Assembly: GCA_002293455.1 (NCBI GenBank)
Contig: DBDH01000040.1
Coordinates: 1 to 29,757, forward strand
Source of the DNA: Treponema sp. UBA937
Lineage (GTDB): Bacteria > Spirochaetota > Spirochaetia > Treponematales > Breznakiellaceae
DNA: 29,757 nt
Reading direction: 5' to 3'
Shown piece after piece: positions 7,823-14,697 of the stretch. Positions within the stretch are counted from its first letter, which is position 1; each line of letters opens with the position of its first letter. The notes beneath the pieces are model-generated. The model worked only from the letters and a program-made list of their open reading frames with translations. It was not told the DNA's origin and made no database searches. A program made the position numbers and the translations under genes.

Positions 7823-9569
7823 CCATCGCTTCTTTGATGTATTTTCTATCCCGGTTATTCACATGAAATATTTCGTAGACACTGTTGTCTGCATCGGGCA
7901 TGTCCTGGCCGGAAAGAATCATATCAGTCATGTGAATAAATTTCTTATCCGTTTCTTCATCAATCGCGGGAAAGGGAAGACCGGTCAAATTACCTTTCAG
8001 CACTTTTATATCGGGAAATTGCTTTTGATACACAAATTGATACAATTCAGAATTGAGAAACGCTAAAACGGTTTTGATATTCATTCCTTTGATGTTCGGA
8101 ATCAGCAGGTTCGCGCTGTTCAGAAAAAGACTTTGGGTGTTATCGTAAGCAAATACAAGCCTGTGCGAAATAAATTTATAAGCCAGCTTTTCCGAAGTCC
8201 GGTAAATCGATTCTTTGGCAGCCTGCTGAAACTGTTCCCTGCAATAACGAATGAAATATTGTGCTTTCAACAAACGATAAGGACTGACTTCTTTGCCGGA
8301 ATAAATCGCTTCAAGATTATCATCTTTTGCTGCAAACAACTTTGATTTATTGTCGCCGGTAACAATTCCCAGGCCGAACACGCTGCCCGACAAATCATAT
8401 ATTCCCTGATTATTCACATAATCGATAATCCGGCTGTCCTCTCTGTTAATGATGGAAAATACAGAATACCGATTTTTCGCAAACACCGATGTATCAACAA
8501 GAATGGTTTCATGATTAGGAGCGTTAAATGCGGTAACATGCTTATTTCTGTTCTTTGTTATTGTTACATCAATAAACTTTGTGGAAACTCCGGAGAACGA
8601 ATGCGGATACCTTCGTATTTCTTCTATGTGATACTGTTTCAGAATAAACGAACGGATGCCGCTGTGAGTCTTAATATGCAAAAAAGATTCAGGCAAAAGA
8701 AACCGAAGTTTTCCGTTCTCCGAAAGATACCGCATCGATTTAACCATGAACGCGGAGAAACTTTCATTGGATTTTATCGCCGCAAAATCATCATCTCCAA
8801 AATGAGAGACAGCTCCCCAGGGAGGATTGGTGATTATGTAATTAAAAAGGATTCCTTCAAGGGGATGTTTTTCGCTCCTTGCAAAGAGACGGTCTGTCTC
8901 AAGAAAATCCCTGTGAAAAATTCGCGGAGAAAAATCGATTCCAGGATAATTCATAATCATATTACATTTCGCGATCATTACCGCCAAAGGATCGCTGTCA
9001 ATACCGAAAAGATTTTTTGGATCAGCTCCGCTTATGTGCAGAAGAAGATTTCCGCTGCCGCAGCAAGGATCAAGAAAATATCGGTCTTGGGAAATATCCG
9101 TATCACGAAGCAGAATTTCCGCCACTGGAAAAGATGTGTAATATATTCCATCACGATTGCGTTTCCCTTCACTTTGCAGGCATTGGTAAAGCAAACCCAA
9201 GAGATCGCTTTCATCAAAAGGAAGAACCAGATCAGAGGGAAAGTGAGCGGGCGAAAGATGCTGATATTCTTCAATAAAAGCGCGGACATTCTGCCGGGAT
9301 GTTTTTCCATTAACGATAAAATCTTTATGTTCAAGACAGCGCAGAGCAGCCGCATACAGGATGTTCTCAACAGAAAGGTTGTGTTCTTTTACATGATCAA
9401 CAATTTTCTGCACAAGCGGAATGTTTTTCTTATGGTGAAAATATTCTACGGGAAAAACAATCCGCTGCGAAGATGTTTTGTTTGCTCTGGATGTAAGCCG
9501 CACACCGGCCGCGGCAATTCCCATCCGTTCCCAATTTTTGTGCGTAGCCGAAGAAATCAATTGGCTCAT
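7815..9569 (-). CDS. Adenine-N6 DNA methyltransferase, TaqI-like, solo
   Basis: 584 residues. It transfers a methyl group from S-adenosylmethionine to adenine N6 in DNA. Motif I is FLDPCCGSGN (165-174) and the catalytic motif IV is NPPW (248-251), giving the gamma-type order. The C-terminal half (about 330-570) looks like a TaqI-type target-recognition region, with hydrophobic segments such as VLAFLNSELYQFVYQ. The ATG at 9569 has AGGA 4 bp upstream. There is no restriction endonuclease gene beside it and no nuclease motif in the chain, so it looks like an orphan methyltransferase. A type IIG enzyme would normally be longer with an N-terminal PD-(D/E)xK domain, which I do not see. The recognition site is unknown. 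The 8-bp convergent overlap with the HEAT gene is tight. Confidence 0.88.
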   Translation of the reverse strand: MSQLISSATHKNWERMGIAAAGVRLTSRANKTSSQRIVFPVEYFHHKKNIPLVQKIVDHVKEHNLSVENILYAAALRCLEHKDFIVNGKTSRQNVRAFIEEYQHLSPAHFPSDLVLPFDESDLLGLLYQCLQSEGKRNRDGIYYTSFPVAEILLRDTDISQDRYFLDPCCGSGNLLLHISGADPKNLFGIDSDPLAVMIAKCNMIMNYPGIDFSPRIFHRDFLETDRLFARSEKHPLEGILFNYIITNPPWGAVSHFGDDDFAAIKSNESFSAFMVKSMRYLSENGKLRFLLPESFLHIKTHSGIRSFILKQYHIEEIRRYPHSFSGVSTKFIDVTITKNRNKHVTAFNAPNHETILVDTSVFAKNRYSVFSIINREDSRIIDYVNNQGIYDLSGSVFGLGIVTGDNKSKLFAAKDDNLEAIYSGKEVSPYRLLKAQYFIRYCREQFQQAAKESIYRTSEKLAYKFISHRLVFAYDNTQSLFLNSANLLIPNIKGMNIKTVLAFLNSELYQFVYQKQFPDIKVLKGNLTGLPFPAIDEETDKKFIHMTDMILSGQDMPDADNSVYEIFHVNNRDRKYIKEAMAR

Positions 9570-9599
9570 ATCGTCCTGTTTCCACTCATTGATACCATA

Positions 9600-9629
9600 A
9601 GTATATACTGGATTGCACCTCTGTGTAAA
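9600..9629 (-). promoter_or_regulatory. Candidate promoter for the methyltransferase gene
   Basis: On the minus strand TTTACA (9629-9624) and TATACT (9605-9600) are 18 bp apart, about 30 bp upstream of the start codon. The -35 lies inside the REP-like repeat at 9618-9664, so the repeat may supply part of this promoter. Confidence 0.4.
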
Positions 9630-9664
9630 AGCGTTTGTGTAAAAACACTTCCTCTGTGTAAAAA
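9618..9664. repeat. REP-like unit, copy A
   Basis: A 47-bp unit: a direct repeat CCTCTGTGT at each side of an imperfect palindrome whose arms are AAGCGTTT (9629-9636) and AAACACTT (9643-9650) around the loop GTGTAA. It matches copy B (10627-10674) at all but two of the first 42 positions, and the two copies bracket the RAYT gene in the same orientation. Confidence 0.75.
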
Positions 9665-9723
9665 AAGATGAAAAAAATCGAAAAAAAGAAAAGCAAAATA
9701 CATAGTATTTCCATACTTAGGGT

Positions 9724-10236
9724 ATGAAGAACCGACATAGACAGCTCCAGCAAGGAGCCACTTACCATGTAATCTGTAAAATAAACCGGGACGAGATCAT
9801 TTTTGATAATGATGCCATTGTTATGCTTCTGTTGAATATCATCATCAGATGCAAGAAAAAGTATTCTTTCTCGGTCCAAACCTTCTGTATTATGGGAAAC
9901 CACATCCATTTCCTTCTTCGTCCAGGAAAACATGCCTCACTCCCCAGCATTATGCAATGGATCAACAGTGTTTTTGCAAAAGCGTATAACCGGAAAAGGG
10001 GAATTAGCGGAAGACTCTGGAAAGAACGATACTTTTCCAGAATTATTAAGACCGCAAGGCAGTTTGTGGCAACATTTGAATATATCGTGAAGAATCCGTT
10101 GAAGGCAAACTTGGTAACATATTCCAGAGATTATCGGTATAGCGGGCTATATCACTATCGGCATAAGATTACGGGGATTATTGATCTTCGGGGTCGATTT
10201 ATCTCGGACTTGTATGAACGGTATCAGTCTTTGTAA
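9724..10236 (+). CDS. REP-associated tyrosine transposase (RAYT, Y1 family)
   Basis: 170 residues, IS200-like Y1 transposase fold. The HUH motif is HIH (60-62) in MGNHIHFLL, and the presumed catalytic tyrosine is Y120 in FEYIVKNP. The strings SGRLWKERYFSR and NPLKANLV are typical of RAYTs. These enzymes cut single-stranded REP sequences and are usually single-copy domesticated genes rather than self-mobile elements. A near-identical palindromic repeat lies on each side, supporting that role here. The ATG at 9724 lacks a well-spaced Shine-Dalgarno (AGGG is only about 1-2 bp away), and CATACT ends 6 bp before it. All catalytic motifs are intact. Confidence 0.88.
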   Translation: MKNRHRQLQQGATYHVICKINRDEIIFDNDAIVMLLLNIIIRCKKKYSFSVQTFCIMGNHIHFLLRPGKHASLPSIMQWINSVFAKAYNRKRGISGRLWKERYFSRIIKTARQFVATFEYIVKNPLKANLVTYSRDYRYSGLYHYRHKITGIIDLRGRFISDLYERYQSL

Positions 10237-10626
10237 CTGAATAAGCGGAAAAAATAGATAATTGCTTCTCATAAAAAAAGAGACCTTTTCAATAGGGTCT
10301 TATCAGGAAAAATATAAAGAAATCCTTTCGTTATTTCGGAAAAATCCCCAATTATCCATCGATGTACGATTACTCAACAGGCAAAATGCATAAAATCCCA
10401 AGGAAAAAGGAAGAAAATTCACACTGAGCTGGTGTAAGGATCGTTATCTTGCATCATTATTACATAATTCTTCGTTTTTTTATCCCTCTTATTCCTCCAC
10501 GTTCGTCTCATTAAAATACCCAATTCTTTGTAATACAAGAAATTATTAAGCAACGCATCTGATCGTTAACTTATAACTCTTTGTTTTATAAGGACATATA
10601 AAAGTTTATAAAACGAACATGTTATT

Positions 10627-10674
10627 CCTCTGTGCAAAAGCGTTTGTGTAAAAACGCTTCCTCTGTGTTAAAAA
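10627..10674. repeat. REP-like unit, copy B
   Basis: 48-bp counterpart of copy A with a perfect 8-bp palindrome: AAGCGTTT (10638-10645), loop GTGTAA, AAACGCTT (10652-10659), flanked by CCTCTGTG on both sides. The A-to-G change relative to copy A restores pairing in the right arm. Confidence 0.75.
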
Positions 10675-10712
10675 TTGCCGGCATCATCTAAAATTTATCT
10701 CCCTCCTCTGTG

Positions 10713-10738
10713 TTTCTGTGTTGTGTTTCTGTGTTGTG
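10713..10738. repeat. 13-bp tandem repeat, two perfect copies
   Basis: TTTCTGTGTTGTG occurs at 10713-10725 and again at 10726-10738. It follows directly on a CCTCTGTGT motif, so it may derive from the REP-like repeat by slippage. Confidence 0.8.
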
Positions 10739-10767
10739 TGTCGAAAAATCTCCGAAAAATTATCTCC

Positions 10768-10796
10768 TTGCAAATCATGTTGATTCCTGCCATAAT
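10768..10796 (+). promoter_or_regulatory. ndk promoter positioned for a leaderless mRNA
   Basis: TTGCAA (10768-10773) and CATAAT (10791-10796) are 17 bp apart, and six bases separate the -10 from the ATG at 10803. The expected start of transcription is the A of the ATG. There is no Shine-Dalgarno in the gap. Confidence 0.6.
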
Positions 10797-10802
10797 TTGC
10801 GC

Positions 10803-11246
10803 ATGGAAAGAAGTTTGATTTTGTTGAAACCAGGAGTTCTCCAGCGCCGTTTAGTCGGAAAAGTGTTAAGCCGTTTTGAAGAAAAAGGGCTCAATATTAT
10901 CGCGTTAAAAATGATTCACATGACCAGGCCGATGGTTGAAGCTCATTACAAAGAACATCAAGGGAAAGATTTTTATCAGAAATTGGTTGATTATACGCTT
11001 TCAGGGTCGATCATTGCGGCGGCGATTGAAGGCAATGAAGCAATTTCGGTTATCCGCAAATTGGTCGGGCCAACCGAGCTGAAAGATTCACAACCTGGAA
11101 CTATCCGGGGAGATTTTGCCGCTCAAACCAGGCTCAACATCGTACACGCTTCGAATTCGCCGGAAAGCGCCGCAAGAGAAATCGGTCTTTTCTTTAAGCC
11201 GGAAGAATTGTGTCCCTGGACAGACGGAAACGCACAGTGGTTTTAA
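10803..11246 (+). CDS. ndk: Nucleoside diphosphate kinase
   Basis: 147 residues, close to the usual family length. It moves the terminal phosphate from ATP to other nucleoside diphosphates through a phosphohistidine, balancing NTP pools. The catalytic histidine is H115 in NIVHASNSP, with K9 in ILLKP and the loop VGPTELKDSQPGTIRGDF that binds the nucleotide. The frame is open back to 10710, but the family begins at MERSLILLKP, so ATG 10803 is chosen. It is the first gene of an operon, with gpsA following after 29 bp. There is no ribosome binding site, and the promoter spacing suggests a leaderless message. Confidence 0.96.
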   Translation: MERSLILLKPGVLQRRLVGKVLSRFEEKGLNIIALKMIHMTRPMVEAHYKEHQGKDFYQKLVDYTLSGSIIAAAIEGNEAISVIRKLVGPTELKDSQPGTIRGDFAAQTRLNIVHASNSPESAAREIGLFFKPEELCPWTDGNAQWF

Positions 11247-11275
11247 TGTGCTTATTATAGCAGCAGAGGTAAGAG

Positions 11276-12346
11276 ATGAGTTCAAACGTTGGTATTATTG
11301 GGGCCGGAGCTTGGGGAACGGCTGTCGCCAAAGCTATTGCCGATAAAGGGCATACGGTTGATATTTGGAGCCATGAAGAAATAACGGCAAAAAATATAAA
11401 TGAGCGTCATGAGAATACCCAGTTTTTGCCGAAAGTAAAACTTCCTCCGAATATCAAGGCCGGTACAGACATTACCGAGGCCGCAAACGGCAAAGAATTT
11501 CTTATTCTTGCCGCCCCTTCTCTTTTTTTGCTGGATACGGTTAAAAAGATTTTACATGTTCCCTCTATCCGCGAAGGAGAAACCTGCATCGGCGTTATTA
11601 CAAAAGGCTTTATCGAGACTCAAAGGGGGCCAAAACTCATTGTTGAAACGCTGGAAAATTATCTTCCCGGTTTTTACGGTGAATCTTTGGTATACATTGC
11701 GGGACCAAGCCACGCGGAAGAAGTGGCCAGCGGAAGAATCACAGGATTAATTGCTGCCAGCGCGAACGCGAAAAATTCTATCCGCTTCCGCGATTTGCTC
11801 AGATCGGAACGTTTATTGGTTTTTTCATCGCTTGATGTCCGGGGCGTGCAGGTTGCGGCGGCGGCAAAAAACGTTATTGCCATCGCCTTCGGCATGTTGG
11901 ACGCGCTTAAATTAAATGAAAGCAAATACGGGCTGGAAGATATGTTCGGCGATGGAACGGAATCGCTTTTGCTCGCCGCGGGACTCAACGAAATCCAAAT
12001 GCTGGGTCTGGCCCTGGGAGCAACTCATTCCGAAACATTTACTTCCATTTCCGGCGTCGGCGATCTTGATGTAACGTGCCGTTCTATCTATGGAAGGAAC
12101 CGGCGTTTCGGCAGGGAGATTATCGAAAAAAATATTCTTGATCGGTTCAAAGGTATCGATGATCTTATTAATCGGATTGGAGAAATCGGGTATCTTCCTG
12201 AAGGGGTTGTAGCGGCGAAATATATGAAAACGCTTATCAATGATCATAAACTGAGAATGCCGATTTCGTCGGGCGTATATAAAATCTTAAACAAGGAAAT
12301 CAATTCCATAGAACTTCTGGACGGTGTTTTAAAAGATTTAAAATGA
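11276..12346 (+). CDS. gpsA: Glycerol-3-phosphate dehydrogenase [NAD(P)+]
   Basis: 356 residues. It reduces dihydroxyacetone phosphate to sn-glycerol 3-phosphate for phospholipid synthesis, in the cytoplasm. The N-terminal Rossmann motif is GIIGAGAWGTAVA (6-18). The signature AGPSHAEEVASG and the catalytic-lysine region AAAAKNVIAIAFGMLDAL are present, as is the C-terminal segment YGRNRRFG. The start at 11276 has an AGAGGTAAGAG stretch directly upstream that can serve as Shine-Dalgarno. Its stop overlaps the start of the next gene as ATGA. Confidence 0.96.
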   Translation: MSSNVGIIGAGAWGTAVAKAIADKGHTVDIWSHEEITAKNINERHENTQFLPKVKLPPNIKAGTDITEAANGKEFLILAAPSLFLLDTVKKILHVPSIREGETCIGVITKGFIETQRGPKLIVETLENYLPGFYGESLVYIAGPSHAEEVASGRITGLIAASANAKNSIRFRDLLRSERLLVFSSLDVRGVQVAAAAKNVIAIAFGMLDALKLNESKYGLEDMFGDGTESLLLAAGLNEIQMLGLALGATHSETFTSISGVGDLDVTCRSIYGRNRRFGREIIEKNILDRFKGIDDLINRIGEIGYLPEGVVAAKYMKTLINDHKLRMPISSGVYKILNKEINSIELLDGVLKDLK

Positions 12347-13047
12347 ACAGACAATATTGGAAAAGCGGATTGTTAAAGAACATCTTTTTTTTAAGTTTCA
12401 TCGCGGCAATGGTTTTTTTTTCATGCAATAAATCGTCTGAAAAACCGGAAGAGAATTTATCTCCTTTAGACCAAAAGGATTCAACCGAATCTGCCGATAC
12501 TAGTAGTGTAGTTTTGTCAGGTAATGGAGAGCTGCCGCATTCAGCTCCCCCAAGGGAAGCAGAAGAAAAACCCATTCCGGTTCCTGTTCCGGAAAGTGTA
12601 GTGCCGGTACAGGTTCGCCGGCCTCAGCAGGGAGAAGCGCCCCGTTTTCCGGAAGATATCATTATCGGAACCTTGGGGCAGGGAGAAGTATCTGCTCCAT
12701 CCTATCGTTTTGCGCAAAGTTTCCTCTCGGCACTTTTGCGGGAAGAGTCCCGGGGGGAGACCTTATCACATTTGCCGCCGGATAAACGCGAAAGGATCAT
12801 TGGTATTTTACAGAAACTTGATCCTGAAAAAGTCCGCGTCGGCGGCGGCAAAGAAGACCCGGATGGAAGCGTATCGTTTTTGCTGCGCTTTATCGGACAA
12901 AATGGCTGGAGCGGCGGCGAAGTATATATCAGACAGAATGAAGGCGCCTGGAATTTGGAAGACTTTATTCTGGATGACCCGGAGGGACAGAATCAAACAG
13001 ATAGTCCGTATCGTTTTGATTTATCTCCCTATGAAAGATTTTTTTAG
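12343..13047 (+). CDS. Putative lipoprotein of unknown function
   Basis: 234 residues. A charged N-terminus (to K12) is followed by a hydrophobic stretch and MVFFSC, with C28 as the likely lipidated cysteine; spirochaetal lipoboxes are known to be loose. Next comes a disordered Ser/Glu/Pro-rich linker with a PVPVPE segment (about 78-90). A compact C-terminal domain (about 110-234) follows, with repeated Gly and Asp turns (GGGKEDPDGSVSFLLRF). I do not recognise this domain. Translation is coupled to gpsA by the 4-bp overlap, and the PilZ-like gene follows after 9 bp. It is probably anchored in a membrane and faces the periplasm. Confidence 0.8.
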   Translation: MNRQYWKSGLLKNIFFLSFIAAMVFFSCNKSSEKPEENLSPLDQKDSTESADTSSVVLSGNGELPHSAPPREAEEKPIPVPVPESVVPVQVRRPQQGEAPRFPEDIIIGTLGQGEVSAPSYRFAQSFLSALLREESRGETLSHLPPDKRERIIGILQKLDPEKVRVGGGKEDPDGSVSFLLRFIGQNGWSGGEVYIRQNEGAWNLEDFILDDPEGQNQTDSPYRFDLSPYERFF

Positions 13048-13056
13048 GAATGAGGC

Positions 13057-14283
13057 ATGGCGACACCTATAAAGAGAATAGAAAAAGATTTTTTGCTCAA
13101 GGCTCTTTACGATGAAAAAATTCCGATGATGTATCTTCACAATCGGTCAGAATATATTCTTATTTCAGAAAAACCTACAAAAACTGAAATGTTCCTAAAA
13201 GCCGACCGTCCAATACAGGGACTAAAACCCCGGACACGCATGGAACTTATCTTCGATCACCACGGGCAGGTTGTTACTTTTTCTGTAACTGTTACCATCG
13301 TGAAGGATGATCACATCATCGTTGAAGCGCCGGAATTTCTCTACAAGAATTTGGTAAGATCGTTTTCAAGAGTTACCACGCCGCCGGATCTTTCCATCCA
13401 ATTTTCTTTTTGCGGTGACCGGTATTCTCTGTCATTTCCGAAAATTCAGGAATATGAACAATACGAAGTGAATTCCATGCTTGAAAATCTTGATCCAAAA
13501 AATCTTGGCGGTCTTATTGATCAAATCGCCTCGTGGATTAAGAATTATGCCGATAACTACAAGCTGGTTATTTTTAAAGATGTAAAACCCAATTCCGCGG
13601 AAGAGCGTGTGGTAGCGGAAAGCGGAAAAACGTTGTTTATTCCTACAACGCAGGGAACTTTTCTCCAGGCAGATCCTTATCCAAAAAAAAGAATTATTAC
13701 CGAAGATATGTTTAAACGTTATTTGGAAAGTACCGGCGTTAATACGGCATATTTAGATGATGCGGTTAAACGGTTTTTATCCAACAAATTAGATAAACAA
13801 ATTTATTCCGACGCGTGGGTACCTATTCTCTTTCAAGAATACGTCATTGGCTATATTCATTTATGGATTAACGCCAGCGGAAGGCCGCCTTTCGATTTTA
13901 GTTTGATTGATACTTTGTATCAATTTACAAAAGTCCTGGCCTACTCGCTTAAAATTAACGGCTATTTTGACGCGGGATTGATTAAAGACAAAGCCTTTGA
14001 AGGCAAAGTAATAGACATCAGCGCATCGGGACTGTTGTTCGCGTTTCCTCATTCTTCTCTTTCGTCTTCCCTGCTTGTAGACAGCGAACTTTCATTAAAG
14101 CTGGTTACATCAAAGCGGACGATTAACGCAAACGCAAAAATTGTCCGCCGTTACAAAGATACTTCCATGGGATATTTCGGCTGCCGTTTCCTGGATATAA
14201 TGCCCGAAGACATGCGTTTCCTTTTTGAATTTATTTACGGGAAACCCTTCGCGACAGAAGGTGATCTGGGCAGAACAACGTAA
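13057..14283 (+). CDS. PilZ-like / DUF1577-type protein, candidate c-di-GMP receptor
   Basis: 408 residues. The N-terminal part (about 20-100) resembles the YcgR-type beta-barrel that precedes PilZ domains and ends in RSFSR (101-105), a good RxxxR signature. The second PilZ signature, DISASG (320-325, DxSxxG), lies over 200 residues later and is followed by the barrel end GYFGCRFLDI. Between them is a GAF-like alpha/beta segment (about 150-305). Spirochaete DUF1577 proteins have this kind of arrangement. If both motifs face one pocket, the protein would bind cyclic di-GMP and act on motility or surface behaviour. A Shine-Dalgarno (AGGAATGAGG) precedes the ATG. It is the last gene of the ndk operon and ends 10 bp from the convergent STAS gene. 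Confidence 0.75.
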   Translation: MATPIKRIEKDFLLKALYDEKIPMMYLHNRSEYILISEKPTKTEMFLKADRPIQGLKPRTRMELIFDHHGQVVTFSVTVTIVKDDHIIVEAPEFLYKNLVRSFSRVTTPPDLSIQFSFCGDRYSLSFPKIQEYEQYEVNSMLENLDPKNLGGLIDQIASWIKNYADNYKLVIFKDVKPNSAEERVVAESGKTLFIPTTQGTFLQADPYPKKRIITEDMFKRYLESTGVNTAYLDDAVKRFLSNKLDKQIYSDAWVPILFQEYVIGYIHLWINASGRPPFDFSLIDTLYQFTKVLAYSLKINGYFDAGLIKDKAFEGKVIDISASGLLFAFPHSSLSSSLLVDSELSLKLVTSKRTINANAKIVRRYKDTSMGYFGCRFLDIMPEDMRFLFEFIYGKPFATEGDLGRTT

Positions 14284-14293
14284 CATGCATCGA

Positions 14294-14638
14294 TTATTTC
14301 TTTTTGTTCAAAAACGCGACCGCTTCACTGACAGTATCCGCCAAAGGAATATACTCACTTACTTTCATTGACGCAATGCTTTGTTTGACAAAATCCTGCA
14401 CATTGGTGATAACAAAATCGGCATTCAGTTTTTGAGCCGTAGAACACATATTGATCAACGCGCCGATTCCGCCGGAATCGACAGAATCAACTTCCGCCAA
14501 ATTGATGATGAGCTGGTCCGTGGTTTTCCCAAGAATTTTCATAACCAACTCTTTCAGCGGGATGGAACTATACAAATCCATCGAGCCCTTGGCAGAAATC
14601 ATATACATATCATCTTTCTTGAAGAGTTTTAATTCCAT
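14294..14638 (-). CDS. STAS-domain anti-sigma-factor antagonist
   Basis: 114 residues from ATG 14638. This is a single STAS domain of the SpoIIAA/RsbV class, which binds an anti-sigma kinase and is switched by serine phosphorylation. The serine is S55 in VDSVDSGGIGAL. The frame extends upstream to 14770 inside ettA, and another ATG lies at 14647. AAGGA lies 8 bp before 14638 and would touch the 14647 ATG, so 14638 is chosen. It lies 59 bp downstream of ettA on the same strand and is probably co-transcribed. No partner kinase is in the window. Confidence 0.9.
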   Translation of the reverse strand: MELKLFKKDDMYMISAKGSMDLYSSIPLKELVMKILGKTTDQLIINLAEVDSVDSGGIGALINMCSTAQKLNADFVITNVQDFVKQSIASMKVSEYIPLADTVSEAVAFLNKKK

Positions 14639-14697
14639 GTTATCCATCCTTTTTCCGCCAAGGGAAAAACAACAACTCCTCCTCAGAGCAGTGTCCC

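Larger units (their letters stand above)
10237..10802. other. Gene-free region downstream of the RAYT
   Basis: 566 bp, AT-rich, with no frame I can support. It holds a hairpin with arms GTTTTATAA (10583-10591) and TTATAAAAC (10606-10614), the REP-like copy B, an extra CCTCTGTGT (10705-10713) running into a 13-bp tandem repeat, and the ndk promoter. The in-frame extension upstream of ndk (from 10710) runs through the repeats and is not coding by family comparison. Confidence 0.6.

Noticed and set aside
8511..9671. A 386-codon plus-strand ORF
   Set aside because: It lies antisense to the methyltransferase, which has full motifs and a ribosome site. The translation is rich in Lys, Arg, Phe and Cys without any family pattern.
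9724..10236. The Y1 protein as a mobile IS200/IS605 transposase
   Set aside because: The sequence features are of the RAYT class, there is no TnpB, and the flanks are REP-like units rather than IS ends.
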